Positions 48,631-60,800 of a DNA stretch of 64,000 nucleotides are shown here, one piece after another. Both the position numbers and the translations under genes were made by a program. The notes beneath the pieces are model-generated. The model was given only the letters and a program-made list of their open reading frames with translations. It had not been told where the DNA came from and ran no database searches. The stretch is from assembly GCA_039654915.1 (NCBI GenBank), contig CM077595.1, positions 50,375,501 to 50,439,500 of the forward strand, given 5' to 3'. Origin of the DNA: Aquilaria yunnanensis (Eukaryota > Streptophyta > Magnoliopsida > Malvales > Thymelaeaceae). Position 1 is the stretch's first letter. Each line of letters opens with the position of its first letter.

Positions 48631-49641
48631 CAGAGCCCCCCATGCTGATACACTTGGCCTTAAAAGCCTTTCTCTAGCAGTTCCTCCAACTGCTTCTTTA
48701 ACTCATCCATCTCAGGAGCTAACATCCTATAAGGTGGTATTGAAATAGGCTCAACCCCTAGCTGCAAATGGATTGCAAACTCAGTATCCCTCTTAGGTGG
48801 TAACCCAAGTAACTCTACCGGAAACACCTCAGGATACTGATTCGCTATAGGAATTTTCTCAAGTTCCTCCTCTATGGCCACCCCATTCAATGAATAATAC
48901 TCTTCTTCATTAACTATGGGGATGGTATCCATAAGTCTAAGGTGTAAACTCTTAGCACTATATGCCAATCCTCCTATGCAAGTCATTCTAGCTCCCTGAG
49001 CATCAGTAATGTCGACTGAGTGATTCGCACAGTCAATTTGTGCCTTATGCTTACTTAGCCAATCCATTCCCAACACTAGGTCATAAGACCTCAATTCTAT
49101 CACCCATAACTCACAATAGAAATCATGGTCGCCTAACTGCAAAGGATACCTAGTAACCACTTCATTGGTTATAATAAAACCCCTCCCTGCAGTTCTGATG
49201 AGTCTCAACTCACCCGAGATTTCTCACTGTAATTTAAACTTATCTACCAAGGTAAAAGATATCACTGAAAGAGTAGCTCCTGTATCAAGAAGCACTATAA
49301 CACTACCATTCTGAAAAGTAAAATTACCTTGAACGGTGGCTGGTTCTCTGGTCACCTGACTCACCACGGCAAAAAGCCTTAGCTCAACTGCTACTGTGAC
49401 TACATTAGGCCGATTCCCTACGGCAAGGGGTACAGGGGGTAAATTTTGGGGTAGACGTGGAAAAGGTCGAGCCCTTGAGCATTCCCTCACCCAATGTCCT
49501 ATCTGACCACAGATATTGCAAATATCTGTCCCTAAAGTGCATGGTCTTCCACCATGAAACCATCTACACCTAGGACATAAGCTCGTATTTCTTCTCTTAG
49601 ATGGACCTTGGGTTTCCACCATTGGTCGCTTCCCAGCACTT
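48631..49641 (-). pseudogene. B1 gag C-terminus and protease
   Basis: Begins right after the solo LTR. 49641-49224 carries two cysteine clusters (CPRCRWFHGGRPC and the CCHC knuckle CNICGQIGHWVREC) and the protease start LLDTGATLSVIS. A stop near 49215-49224 interrupts. 49208-48660 continues the protease (VLGMDWLSKHKAQIDC) and the linker to RT ([20 protein letters not shown]). The clusters bind RNA and the protease processes the polyprotein in intact relatives. Confidence 0.85.
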
Positions 49642-51063
49642 TGTTGGGTTTCAGGACCCAAACAACGTAGCGGAATTTAACCGAAACCCTCCAGGATCCA
49701 AGTGAAACGGGGTAAACCGGCTGTTCAAAAATTTTCATACCTAATTTTTGGTTGAGATCTCTCACTCAACTGTAGAGTTGAATCACAAAACCTGGACAGT
49801 TGACATGTTCAGGCTTTCTATGGTATCCACACGAGCCTCTCAGGATCACCACGCTTCCACCACATCCCAGCAGATGCGTTTCTCTTGCGCTCGCAGTGCT
49901 AGCTTGCGTCCTCCAAGGAATTGCAAGAAAAGAGTGCGGCTGTCCTTTCGGGAGGCTAGGGCAAGGAGACCTGTGAATTTCTCACTAGAAGTTGTATTTA
50001 TAGTGATACTCAACTTCCAGGCCTAATGGGTTTCAAAGCCCTAATCCAATTAGGCTTTAATTTCGGGTTTAATAATGGCTCAACTATTGGGCCATTATTA
50101 AAACGAAATTATTGTGAAACCAAAACCCAAATTATTAGCCCATGCACTCTAATGATCCAAATAGCTCTATGTGTCTGACCCAGTAGGCTCTTACGACATT
50201 GGCAATGATCATAAATGACATTTATGATCATAAGCAATGAGCGGTGTCTAGCAACACATCATCGTTACCCAATTGACAAGATAAGAATGTCGGTGATTCG
50301 ACTAAACCTTTATGATCATCATCGATATATGCCATTGTCCCTTTGTCCAAGATATCAAGACTAAGCACGAGACATGGAATGTGTCACTCTCGTATGGCCC
50401 AATCTTTAGTTTCTTGATTACCGAGTAGACCAACTTAAACTGATGACATTGATATCGTATATCAACTCATCCGAGCATGGCCATGCATTTTTCTAAGTCT
50501 TACTCTATCAAGGGGCCCCAAGATATCATTCCTGTTATATAGGAGGGACAAATCCCATCTTGATCATCCAAATCCCTCCGCATGATATGTGACATACCCA
50601 ATGACCTCCTTCAAGTTCACTCAGTTACGAGCAACAAATTAAAGTATCAAAGTATGTGACTCACATGTCGGGAACCTTGATGATCTTATGTTGAAGGACT
50701 ACATATACCATGATCACTATGAGAATCACTTATGACACTCATATAACGATCCATGAAGTGTTCTGATGGTGGGTCGGTCCAGTACACAAGTTCTCCAACT
50801 TGTACCCATAAGTAGACTACATATCTCACATTAGTCTCCACATATGCTAGTCATTATGTATTACTGCAACCCGCTCCACAATAATACTATACTAGGGACG
50901 TTTAAGAATATCATTATTCTAGGGTTACAATTATGTTTGTTATGTTACGCAGAACCAAAACAACAAACATAATTGCTGGATTAATGCGTCAATAAAATAG
51001 CATGACTCAATGTGCAAAAAATACAATCATCTCATGATTGGCTTTTTGAGCACAACACTAACA
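49642..51063 (-). mobile_element. Solo Copia LTR 3
   Basis: 1,422 bp in reverse orientation between B1 gag halves. Duplication CACTT (49637-49641) and CACTC (51064-51068), 4 of 5 matching. It has more differences from Copia-2 than solo LTRs 1 and 4, for example a small insertion near 50281 (gataagaatgtcgg). Confidence 0.93.
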
Positions 51064-51833
51064 CACTCTTTCCTAGGTTGGCTGGCCCAACCTCCACCTT
51101 TTTGCTAGGTGTTCTTGAATGCTCCAATTCTTTTTCCAAGGCCAACGCCTTTTGAACCACTTGGCGATAGCTCCTGATATTCACTGTCGCCATATACCTC
51201 CTGAGTACTGGTTTCAACCCTTGGAAGAACTTCTTAGCTTTCAACTCATCATTGCCAATCATATACGGAGCATGCCAAATAAGAGAATTATAACACTGCT
51301 CATACTCCCGCACAAACATTTCTCCCTATGTTAGATTCTCAAACTAAATCTTCCTTTGATCCTGTGCAGCTTCACTGATGTACTATTTTTTGAACTTTTT
51401 CTCAAAGTCTGACCACTTGAGCACCCTTTTCTTGTGCTCTGGCGGCTACCATTATCTTCCCTCAGCATCTCCATCACATCATCCCACCATAAACTAGCCT
51501 TTCCTCTCAGAAAGAAAGGCTCTAGAGTCATTCTCTCCTCAGACTCATAACCACCACAAGTGAAAAGTTGATTCATCCTCGATAACCAATCCTCTTCTCG
51601 ATCAGGATCACCTATCCCACCGAAGCTTGGTGGATCCACAGTCTTAAATTTCTCTAACAATCTCATCTGATGTGGAGTGTCTCCCCTCATTAGAGCCTCC
51701 ATCACCTTTGGCTCCTCTTCCTCCTCATGAACATGATTTCTATGTTCATGAGCCCTAGGCACTTGCTACTGCTCAGCCTACCTTTCTTGATCTCAACGTG
51801 GGTCATTCTCCTCCAGGACAGCATCTCTGTCCT
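51064..51833 (-). pseudogene. B1 gag, capsid part
   Basis: Minus strand. 51762-51331 encodes an acidic start, then FKTVDPPSFGGIGDP and ASLWWDDVMEML, the retrotransposon gag capsid signature. A frameshift near 51430 and a stop near 51325 follow. 51319-51064 continues with FVREYEQCYNSL and FFQGLKPVLRRYM. The gag start is missing: the sequence joins the truncated 5' LTR at 51833/51834, so the primer site was lost too. Confidence 0.85.
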
Positions 51834-54149
51834 CATAAAGCATTAACTTGGCCAAGTAATTTCATAAAAACTAAGTACAATAGCCAAAGCATACAAAATC
51901 AGCATTTGTGTGAGTTTACTACACATAACAACTCATGAGAACATTCATACATAAAGTAGACTAATGTCCTCACCCAAGAGCAACCATGGAGTCTAGGACT
52001 CTTCATAACATAGACTATGGAGGCAACTAAAATTACTGTATATATATACAAGCCTCAACTGAGATCTTCTTGATCTAACTCCCACCTTGGATGCTAGTCC
52101 TAGTGGCGAATCTCAAAAGTCCTTGTCCAGTGCTACTAGGCTCTGCAGCCAAAGGAATACTCTGGTGAGTACTATCACTTGACCAACAAGTACCCATGTA
52201 GACTAGAATCATAGATATTCTCAAATGTCGTACCTGTACACACAAAAGAGCACTACTGTGATAATCCCCAATGATTACCCAGTCCAACAAGTTCAGTCTC
52301 TGCATAACATAACTAGGGAGTGAGAATTCAACATTCTTAATAAGGGCTCTTCTGTGTACCTGCAAGAAAATTACTAGGACTTTACATATGATAACATATG
52401 TAACTTGCTCCTCGCTTACACAGCATTAGGGTCTGATATATGTACATATAACTAGGCCTTTAAGACCTCTCCTCAAACTAGTCCACCTCACAGGGCATCA
52501 CTTCGTGCCTAGTGAGTTCTGGCCACTAACTCGCTCCTAGTAAGTCATAGCTTACTGATGCGGTCATGTTGTCTTCCCTTAGTCGTTATGTAGGGGAATT
52601 ATGGTGGAACTTTGCAGACTAGGCCATAAGACCTCCTTGTAGACTAGATGAACAAGGTTTCACCTTACAACCTCGTGGCTAATGGCATGGCTAGGTCACC
52701 AAGGGTTCTAAACCTTTCACCTGAGCTAGTAGTACTTAGTTATGTTCATTTGCAACCTAGTTTCCTTGCTTGTTGCACAAGCAACCATTAAACCTTCTAA
52801 AACTCAAGGAAACTCTTATATCTTGAGAGACTTTCGGAAGTCTCGGAGTACCCCCGGAATCCTTAGACCCTAAGATATCCTAACAACCCGCTTAGGTCTC
52901 ACTGTGATCATCCTAGCAAAATGTGAAAAATTCAACCATTTTCTCTGTGGCAACGCGTCACCATAGTTGGTAACACTCTGCCACAATTTTCCTGAATCGG
53001 CGATGCGTTGCCATAGTTGCTAACACTCGGCCAATTTTTTCCCTGGATTGGCGATGCATCCTGGGCCTCGACCAATAATTGGCAACGCGTCGCCAATCTG
53101 GGTTTCAGCAGAAATCTCACAGATTTTGCTGCTACGAATTTGGACACTTAGCAAACATAGTAAACAGGCTTGGAAAGCCTCCAAATTTCATACACTCATA
53201 GACCATGTTGCACAGAACATAACCAACTATCACAAGCCAATCTATGATCCTCTATAACATCATCCAAATCCTCTCAAACTTCATAGTCCATCACAATTCA
53301 ACCAAAACCTCTAACTAATGCTATAGCTAGAACCACTCGAATTCTTCAAGCAAACTCAAGCCAATAGTATTAATTGAACTTGAAAAAATAACTCCCTTAC
53401 CTCAACTCTGAGTAACAAGCAAGAATCAAACTTCTTTTGCAATCCACTAAGCCCACTATAGTGTTACCTAAGTTCCAAGCAAAAAAAATAAGCACTAAGC
53501 ATTAAAATCTTACTTTTTAACCAAAACCCAAGCTTCAAACTAACTAATTAACATGAATTCAATCAAGAACACAATGCTTACCACGTACTAAAAATAGGGG
53601 ATGGGAGAAAAAACTCCCCTAAGCTCCAAAATCATGGTTTAATGCTTGGAATGAGTTCCTCTTAGCTTATAAACCTTGATAGCTTCTTGTTCGACCAAGA
53701 AAACCTTGATTCCAAGGAAAATTTTGAGAGCAAAATGAGGGTAGGAAGGTTGAGAACAAGATTATGGCAGCCATAGCCTCACTTCCCGTTCATAAACCCT
53801 CACTTAACAGACAAGCCATCAAACTATTAAGCTTAATTCACTTAAGTCCCCCATATTTGGTAACTTAGTGATTCTTGATTAAATTCTTGTTTATTCTTCA
53901 AGTTTGGGTTAAGGTTGAAACTTAAGTTATAGAAACTCATTTTAACTACTCGGGACTCATCCCAGCTATTCAAGATGCAAAATTACCATTTTGCCCTTGA
54001 ACTTCATTTAGTGCCTTATCTTTCTCAGAACTTAGTAAACTTTGCTAAACTTCTCTATTCTTGCTATGTAAACTTGAATTAAGGTTCTAAACTTAATTTA
54101 GAACACTTTACCTTGCTCGGGAGTGCCTGCTACTGGGAGGTCCACAACA
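51834..54149 (-). repeat. B1 5' LTR, tail deleted
   Basis: From TGTTGTGGACCTCC (54149, minus strand) to near 51834. About 170 bp of the LTR end, the primer site and the gag start are missing. It includes the palindrome cluster at 52947-53096. Reverse ORFs such as 52075-52365 recur in the partner LTR by identity only. Confidence 0.85.
52947..53096 (+). repeat. Four GGCGA-type palindromes in the B1 5' LTR
   Basis: TGGCAACGCGTCACCA (about 52948), CGGCGATGCGTTGCCA (about 52998), TTGGCGATGCATCC (about 53049, half lost) and TTGGCAACGCGTCGCCAA (about 53079-53096). Spacing is 30-50 bp. The B1 3' LTR has counterparts at 44753, 44803 and 44835. Confidence 0.8.
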
Positions 54150-55562
54150 GGAACTAGTCTCCGCTATCCCTCCCTAGGTGATACATTTCTAGGTCCTACT
54201 CTAGTAGGTCTTACTAGACCTTGGTCTTCTGGCCTTCTTCCTTGCACATCTGGGAAATATTTGATTGAATTATCTATTGCACAACACCCTAGGCAAGCAT
54301 TTAGGGCATTTAGGGCACCTTAGGCAAGGGATCTTCTCTTTGACCTTGCCCTTACCACCAAGATGGGAACTCTTGGCAATACCTTTGCCATGTCATGGCT
54401 TTTTCTGCTTGCCTCTTGCTTGGATACTTTCCCCTAGTCCACTAGGAAAGTACCTAGTCTCACACTCCTCTTGCTCTACTAATAGAGCTTTTTGCACTGC
54501 CTCATCGTATGTTATTGCTCCAAAAGGTCTTACAGCCTTTCTGATGTCTGACCTTTGGCCTCTGACAAATCATTTGGCCTTTAACTCCTTTAGTCCATGA
54601 TATTGAGGAGCACACTTCACCAACTGATTGAATTTGTGCTCATACTCTAGGACACTAAGGTTGTCCTGCCTTATAGCATCAAATTTAGCTTGCGTCAGAT
54701 CCTTTATGGCATCATTCATGTACTACTCTTGAAACATCTGAGTGAACTCTGGCCAGCTCATCTCAATATCTCTTCCTCGCCTTCTTCCCTTCTGGACAGC
54801 ATACCTATCTTTGGTGTTTCTCCACCACATCTCTACACTGCCTACCAAGTTGTAAGTAGCCAGTGACACCTTCTTGGTGGAGTTAACTGGCATCCTCTCA
54901 AACATATTCTCAATGAAGATAAACCATTACTCATCTCTCTTAGGCCTAGCTCTACCATCAAACTGTGGAGGCCTGAGTCCTTGGAACCTCTCCAATAGTT
55001 TAACCCCATCTAGGCCTTCTAGATACTCTACTCTATGTCTTCTAGATCTAGGAGAACCCTCAGCTTGGTTATGCTGCCCATGGTCTCTATTTCTTCTCCT
55101 ACCTCTTCTCTCAAGATCTTCCATAATCTCATTTCTAGTAGAGGAATGGTCATAGATCGAGGGATTGGTTTTAGATATCTAACCAATCTCAGATCTCACT
55201 CTTCTTCCTCTTGGATTTCTTCTATCCTCATCTTCCAATTCATCAGTTTAATCATTTCTATTTCTTGTTCTTCCATAAGGAACATGTTCAGATGTGTTCT
55301 TAGCTTCCTCTTCTAGTTTCTACTATGGATCCTAAATTGCTTCTACCTATACTACTGGGACTCCTTGAAGTTGTGCTCTAATCAGCCTTACAATGTTTTC
55401 ATTGATTAGAGCTAAGTTTCTCTGAACCTCTAACCAATGCTAAGGCACTTCAGGTTTTAGTAACCCGTGTTGGCCCTGATTCCCTCTGTTCTGTCCATTT
55501 CTTTGATGCCCAGATTTAGTTGGAGGCCTTCGGGGTGGCTCCCTTCCCCTTGTGGCAACCAT
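54150..55562 (-). pseudogene. GyC gag, decayed
   Basis: Starts with ATG at 55560-55562 (minus). A basic, glutamine-rich N-terminus is followed by LLERFQGLRPPQFDGRARP (about 54960-55010), then VEMWWRNTKDRY and MSWPEFTQMFQE (54723-54850), the capsid signature. A C-terminal part is followed by the B1 insertion at 54150; the frame picks up at 43468 (RRLGPPVQRTGRV across the join). Several stops and frameshifts are present. Confidence 0.8.
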
Positions 55563-55691
55563 GTTTACTGCCTTCATTGATGATTCATCATAGAGCACAT
55601 ATAAAGATCATAGGTATTTCAATGCTAACCACACTAAGATCATGTATGTAGCTAGCATGCAATTCAACTATATACTATGTACATGTGTAAA

Positions 55692-55708
55692 CCATGCTTT
55701 GATACTAA
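55692..55708 (-). promoter_or_regulatory. GyC primer binding site, decayed
   Basis: Minus strand TTAGTATCAAAGCATGG, a mutated tRNA-Met site (TTGGTATCAGAGC expected); both clear differences are G-to-A. It lies 4 nt from the LTR end at 55713. Confidence 0.65.
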
Positions 55709-55712
55709 CATC

Positions 55713-56150
55713 TGTTATCCATTCTGAGGTTGTCCAATTATGGGGCCAAAATTATGCATTTAAAACTCACAGGGTTCATATATTCTGTCGGCCATTAGAA
55801 CAATACCTTTAGTGTGCATACCTAAGTGGCCCTCTTGGGACTATGTAAATGCATGCATATTGGTCCAACCTTTACACACATATTCACATTTATTGCACAC
55901 CATGGTAGCAAGGAAGGAAAACACTAGCATAAGTCTTACTCTTGGCTACCACACATTAGGCAATCTTATTAAGTGTAAGTGACCAGCCACTGCACCTAAA
56001 ACTCGTTCCAACAACCTTTACTAATCTACCCATGTAACCCCTTATTTTCTTTGCTTCTTTATAAAGTAGAGTCTTTAAGCAAACCAAGGATTTTGATTTT
56101 ACATCAATAGCCCACCTATGGACCAAGTTATGGTTTTTTAAGTTGGTTAC
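55713..56150 (-). repeat. GyC 5' LTR, partial, cut by TatD
   Basis: TGTTATCCATTCTGAGG onward matches the left part of the GyC 3' LTR (36706-37031, then 38448-38560). It is interrupted at 56150 by the TatD element; the remainder should resume beyond the window. Confidence 0.82.
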
Positions 56151-57032
56151 TGATGGCCATGGGCCTCATCGTTTAGAGTCATGGTGACTATTGGAGAGAC
56201 TTCTAGGAGGAAGAACGCCTGGAGGATGGTGCGCCCAAGGGAGAGTACCTGAGATGCTCAGAAAAAGTGCGTTAGGAGGCCCCCGGAATGTGTTTCCGGG
56301 GGGGGGGGAGCCTCCGACGCCCAAGTCAGTGGTGGTTGAGAAAAAGGCAGAGCAAATAGCACACAGGGGCTGAAAAGTCTTGCCTGGTGATTTTCTCAGA
56401 GTCTGGGAGTCAGACCTTTTGCCAACCAACCTCCTGCCAAGTATTTATTTCCTAGTATTTATAGTAGTGCCTAGCCCATTCAGATCGCGACACGTGTTCG
56501 GTCGGATGTTTCCTGAATTACTGGGCTAGGGGACAGATAGCTGGTAGCAGGTTGCCTTGAGCCTTGTGCTGAGATGGGCCATGATGTGATTCTGATGGCG
56601 TCAGCGTGTCAGAGCGCGTTTTGAGGCAGCTTATGACGTCTGTGAAAGGACGTGTCAGAGGCTTCCTTAAATGCTTCCTTAAATGCTCCTGCTGTACTCC
56701 CGAGGTCCCTGGGCGAGGTCGTTCTTTGGTACGGACCATGCCTCTTCGGGAAACACGCACCCAGTTCGGGGGTTCCCAGCTTCAGGGAGTTCCGCCTTCG
56801 GGGAGATCATGTTTGGCCCGCAATAGCTGGTGCCTCTTTTCCGAAGGCGATCTGTTTGCAACCTTGGGGGGCTAGTACTATCCTCAAGTTTCCTGGCGTG
56901 CCGGGCTCAGAGCACTTCGGCTATCTCCCGAGGTGTATGATCCCATTTTCACTCGGGTATCGCCAGTCTCTTCTGGCCATTCTTGTGGCAGGGAGTTTGG
57001 CCAGATAGAGGCGATAGTCTTTGGCTATCACA
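56151..57032 (-). repeat. TatD 3' LTR (probable, ~880 bp)
   Basis: Left border at 56151 (TGATGGCC), where GyC homology stops. Right border at 57032 is inferred from TGTGATAG on the minus strand directly after a polypurine tract. It contains an 11-base G run at 56298-56308. The partner LTR is outside the window, so the right end is not confirmed. ORFs drawn through it are not supported. Confidence 0.6.
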
Positions 57033-57043
57033 TGCCCCCCTTT
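57033..57043 (-). promoter_or_regulatory. TatD polypurine tract
   Basis: AAAGGGGGGCA on the minus strand next to the inferred 3' LTR start. Confidence 0.6.
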
Positions 57044-57811
57044 GGAAAGCCAAAGTGAGGACTTCGGTTTTGCATCTCTTTCCGAGGTTGCCCTTGGGAG
57101 TTTCTTAGGAAGCTTAGCCTGTTCCAAGGATGCACCTCTTGCCCGAAGGTATGGGCTGTTCGCCCTTGGCCTGTTCTTTGGTGTCTTCGAGGCAGAGCCT
57201 GTGCCGAAGATACACCTCTTGCCCGAAAGTCATGGGCTGTTTGGCCATAGCCTGTCTCTTGGTGTCCTCGAGGTGGCCTGCTCTTTGTTTCTGCAGGTCT
57301 GATGGCCAAGCGTGTTAGTCTGAGCGACGCGTCCCAGCTTTTTAGGGATGTCAGAAGACGTGCTCCTTTTTCCTAGGGATGTCAGGAGACGTGTCCCCGT
57401 GTCGGCGCGGCGGCTGACACGTGGCGCTTTGCCATTGGAGGAGAGTTGCGTCGGTTACAGAGGGCGCGCCTTTTCAGGTGCAGAGGGCAGTTACGGTGAT
57501 GGTTCACCTCCAAAGGGTACTTGTGACGACATTTCGGTTACCCGCCCCTGGCCTATAAATGGCTCGTTCCATCAAAAGTTCCTTTTGCTTTTTCTTCTGC
57601 TCTTCTCTCTGCTTTGCCCCTATTCTTGCACTTTCTTGCTTTTTGTGGCGGAGCTGCCTTAATAAGAGCTTTTTCCAACCAACTTTCATGACGGCGTCCT
57701 CAGACTTTGGCAAATCTTTTGGTGGGTTTTTGTTTTCCAGAGTGTTTTGATCTCTCTGTTCTTTGGAGTTTTTTCTGAAACTATTTTCTTGTCTTTTCCA
57801 AACTCGTTTTC
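57044..57811 (+). promoter_or_regulatory. Upstream region of the TatD antisense gene, with tandem repeats and TATA box
   Basis: No coding region is supported. An ~80-bp imperfect tandem repeat (CACCTCTTGCCCGAAGGT...) begins at 57133 and 57213. A 31-bp-spaced repeat (TAGGGATGTCAGAAGACGTG) lies at 57343 and 57374. TATAAAT at 57554-57560 on the plus strand suits a start near 57585, giving a leader of about 225 nt before the ATG at 57812. The promoter role is inferred. Confidence 0.55.
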
Positions 57812-60800
57812 ATGTCTACAATGCCTATATCTGAGAGCTGGCAGCCTCTTTTAGCCCATCCTTGTTGCACCACCCCTGCAAAGTTAGAGATGTTAGTGTT
57901 GTGCCCAAAAAAGCCAATCATGAGATGATTGTATTTTTGCACATTGAGTCATGATATTTTATTAAGGCATTAATCCAGCAATTTTGTTTGTTGTTTTGTT
58001 TCTGCGTAACGTAATAAACATAATTGTAACCCTAGAATAATGATATTCTTAAACGTCCCTAGTCTAGTATTATTGTGGAGCGGGTTGCAATAATACATAA
58101 TGACTAGCATATGTGGAGACTAATATGAGATATGTAGTCTACATATGGGTACAAGTTGGAGAACTTGTGTACTGGATCGACCCACCATGAGAACTCTTGA
58201 TGGATCGTTATATGAGTGTCATAAGTGATTCTCATAGTGATCATGGTATATGTAGTCCTTCGACCTAAGATCATCAAGGTTCCCTACATGTGAGTCACAC
58301 ACTTTGATACTTTCCTTTGTTGCTCGTAACTGAGTGAACTTGAAGGAGGTCATTGGGTATGTCACATATCATGCGGAGGGATTTGTATGATCAAGATGGG
58401 ATTTGTCCCTCCTATTTAACGGGAGTGATATCTTTGGGCCCCTTGATAGAGTGAGACTCAGAAAATGCATGGCCATGCTCCGATGAGTTGATATATGATA
58501 TCAATGTCGTCAGTTTAAGTTGGTCTACTCGGTAATCAAGAAACCAAAGATTGGGCTATACGAGAGTGACACATTCCATGTCTCGTGCTTAGTCTTGATA
58601 TCTTGGACAAAGGGACAATGGCATATATCGGTGATGATCATAAAGGTTTAGTCCATTCACCGACAATCTTGTCACTTGGGTAGCAATGATGTGTTGCTAG
58701 ACACCGCTCATTGCTTATGATCATAAATGTGATTTATGATCATTGCCAACATGGCAAGAGCCTATTGGGTCACACACATAGAGCTATTTGGATCATTAGA
58801 GTGCATGGGCTAATTATTTGGGTTATGGTTTCACTTTAATTTCGTATTAATAATTGGCCAAGGAGTTGAGCCATTATTAAGCCCGAAATTAAATCCTAAT
58901 TGGATTAGGGCTTTGAAACCCATTAGGCCTGGAAGTTAAGTCTCACTATAAATACAACTTTTAAGTGAGAAATTCGCAGGTCTCCTTGCCCTAGCCTCCC
59001 AAAAGGACAGCCGCACTCTTCTCTTGCAATTCCTTGGAGGACGCAAGCTAGCACTGCGAGCGCAAGAGAAACGCATCTGTCGGGACGTGGTGGAAGCGTG
59101 GTGATCCCAAGAGGCTCGTGTGGATACCATAGAGAGCCTGAACACGTCAACAGTTCAGGTTTTGTGATTCGACTCTACAGTTGAGTGAGAGATCTCAACC
59201 GAAAATTAGGTATGAAATTTTCGAACACCCGGTTTACCCCGTTTGGCTTGGATCCTGGAGGTTTCGGTTAAATTCCGCTGCGCTGTTTGGCTCCCGAAAC
59301 CCAACAAGAGAGGTGGAAGAAAAAGTTCTTTCTTCCCTCTTACGCCATTACTAGGCTGCCTCGTTCAAGCCGTTATGCTTTTTCAAACCACAGAAACGAG
59401 GTTACCATTTTCCGAGCCCAGCTGAAGGCCGGTCTTCGGTATCCTCCCCCGAAGAAGGTTTGCGAGTTCTGCCAATTTCATGGCATTGCTGTGAACCAGC
59501 TTCCCCCGAACTCGTTCTGCTATTTTAACGCCTACCTCAGCATGTGTGGGGTGGTCGGGATAGAACCCCATTTTATAATCAACGCCTACAAGCTCTCTGT
59601 GGTCCCGAAGGGTGGCTTCTATTTCACGCTACCTCGGGGATCCGGGAGCAAAAAATTCATGTTCACCTTCGCCACTAAGGACAGCTGGCGGGGGTGGCAA
59701 CAAAAGTTCTTCTTCCTGAAGATGGATGAGGCCTGGTCGTACGTCCCGACCAAATGGGCTCAGGGAATACTGGATGTGGACGTCGTTGATCCGAGGATGC
59801 TGCTGACTCCAGAGTTGGCTCCCGTGTTCGCGGATTTTGACGCCCGCATTCGGGCTGTCTCTGACTGGACTCCCGAGGTCGCTCCACGTGCCCTTTACCC
59901 TTTTCCTATCAACTGGAAGTTGATGACTGAAGAGGTCCTTCGGGAGCTAAAGGTGGTGAAGGAGCACGAGACTGACCTCAAGATGCCAGCTCCTGCCATC
60001 GCCGGGAAGGATTCCTGGTTGGTCAAGCTTCTTAAGGAGGAAATATTTTTCGAAATGCTTGTCGAAAGTGAGTTGTCTTCTACTCCCTTGCTGTTTTTTT
60101 TCTCGGATTTACGCTGATATTTCTCTTCTTTTTCAGAGATGGGCGACGGGACTGCCGCCTATTACAAGTCCCTTTTCTCCGGCCAAGTGGAGAAGGGGGA
60201 GCAGACAAAGAAGGCAACTTCCCGAAGGCGGAAGTCTGTCGGTGCTGGTCCTTCGGCTAAACGGGCGAAGAAGACTGTTCTTTCCTCCCCTTTGGAAATT
60301 ATTGGGGAGGAAAGCGAGGACGCTGAGGCCGCTGTCGCTTCGTTGCCCGATCCTTCGGCCGAGGTTCCTGCCGCCGCCGACGTCCCTCATGCCGACTCCC
60401 CTCCCCAAAGTCCTACCCCGTCGCAAGTCCTTCTGGACGTCGTGGTAGAGGCACCTTCTGCCGAGGAGCGGCGCAGGCAGAAGGATAAGGGCCTTTCGAC
60501 TGAGGAGGCTGAGGACTCCGAGGACGTCATTGTCGAGGTCCCTTCAGGTTAGTTGCTTTCAGGACAAGTATGCTTCTTTTTGTTTTTCTAAATTTTCCTT
60601 TGTCTCTGACCCACTTCTCGTTTTCGCCGTGCAGGGGAGTTACTTACCCTGAACTGGGCGGCCGAACACGCGAAGGCGCGGGCCCTTCGCAACTCCAAAG
60701 TCCCACAAGGGAAGGTTCCCAAAGAGCCTTTCTGGACATTCACGGAGGACATGAACTTGTACTCCGAGGACTGTCCAGAAATGGCGAAGCAAATTTTGAA

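Larger units (their letters stand above)
43469..54149 (-). mobile_element. GyB element B1 nested in GyC gag
   Basis: Minus-strand element: 5' LTR 51834-54149 (tail deleted), gag and pol 45921-51833, polypurine tract, 3' LTR 43469-45904. Flanking bases are GGACC (43464-43468) and GGAAC (54150-54154), 4 of 5 matching. GyC gag continues across the two sides. The LTRs differ by roughly 8-10% by eye in the stretch compared, so it is much older than the Copia insertions. Confidence 0.85.

Noticed and set aside
56298..56308. Run of 11 G as a possible special structure
   Set aside because: A single homopolymer in a GC-rich LTR; it may be partly sequencing error and has no supporting context.
56191..57309. 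Several overlapping ORFs on both strands in the TatD 3' LTR and spacer
   Set aside because: GC-rich sequence lacks stops by chance in many frames; none shows a domain, and the region is LTR plus promoter-proximal repeats.
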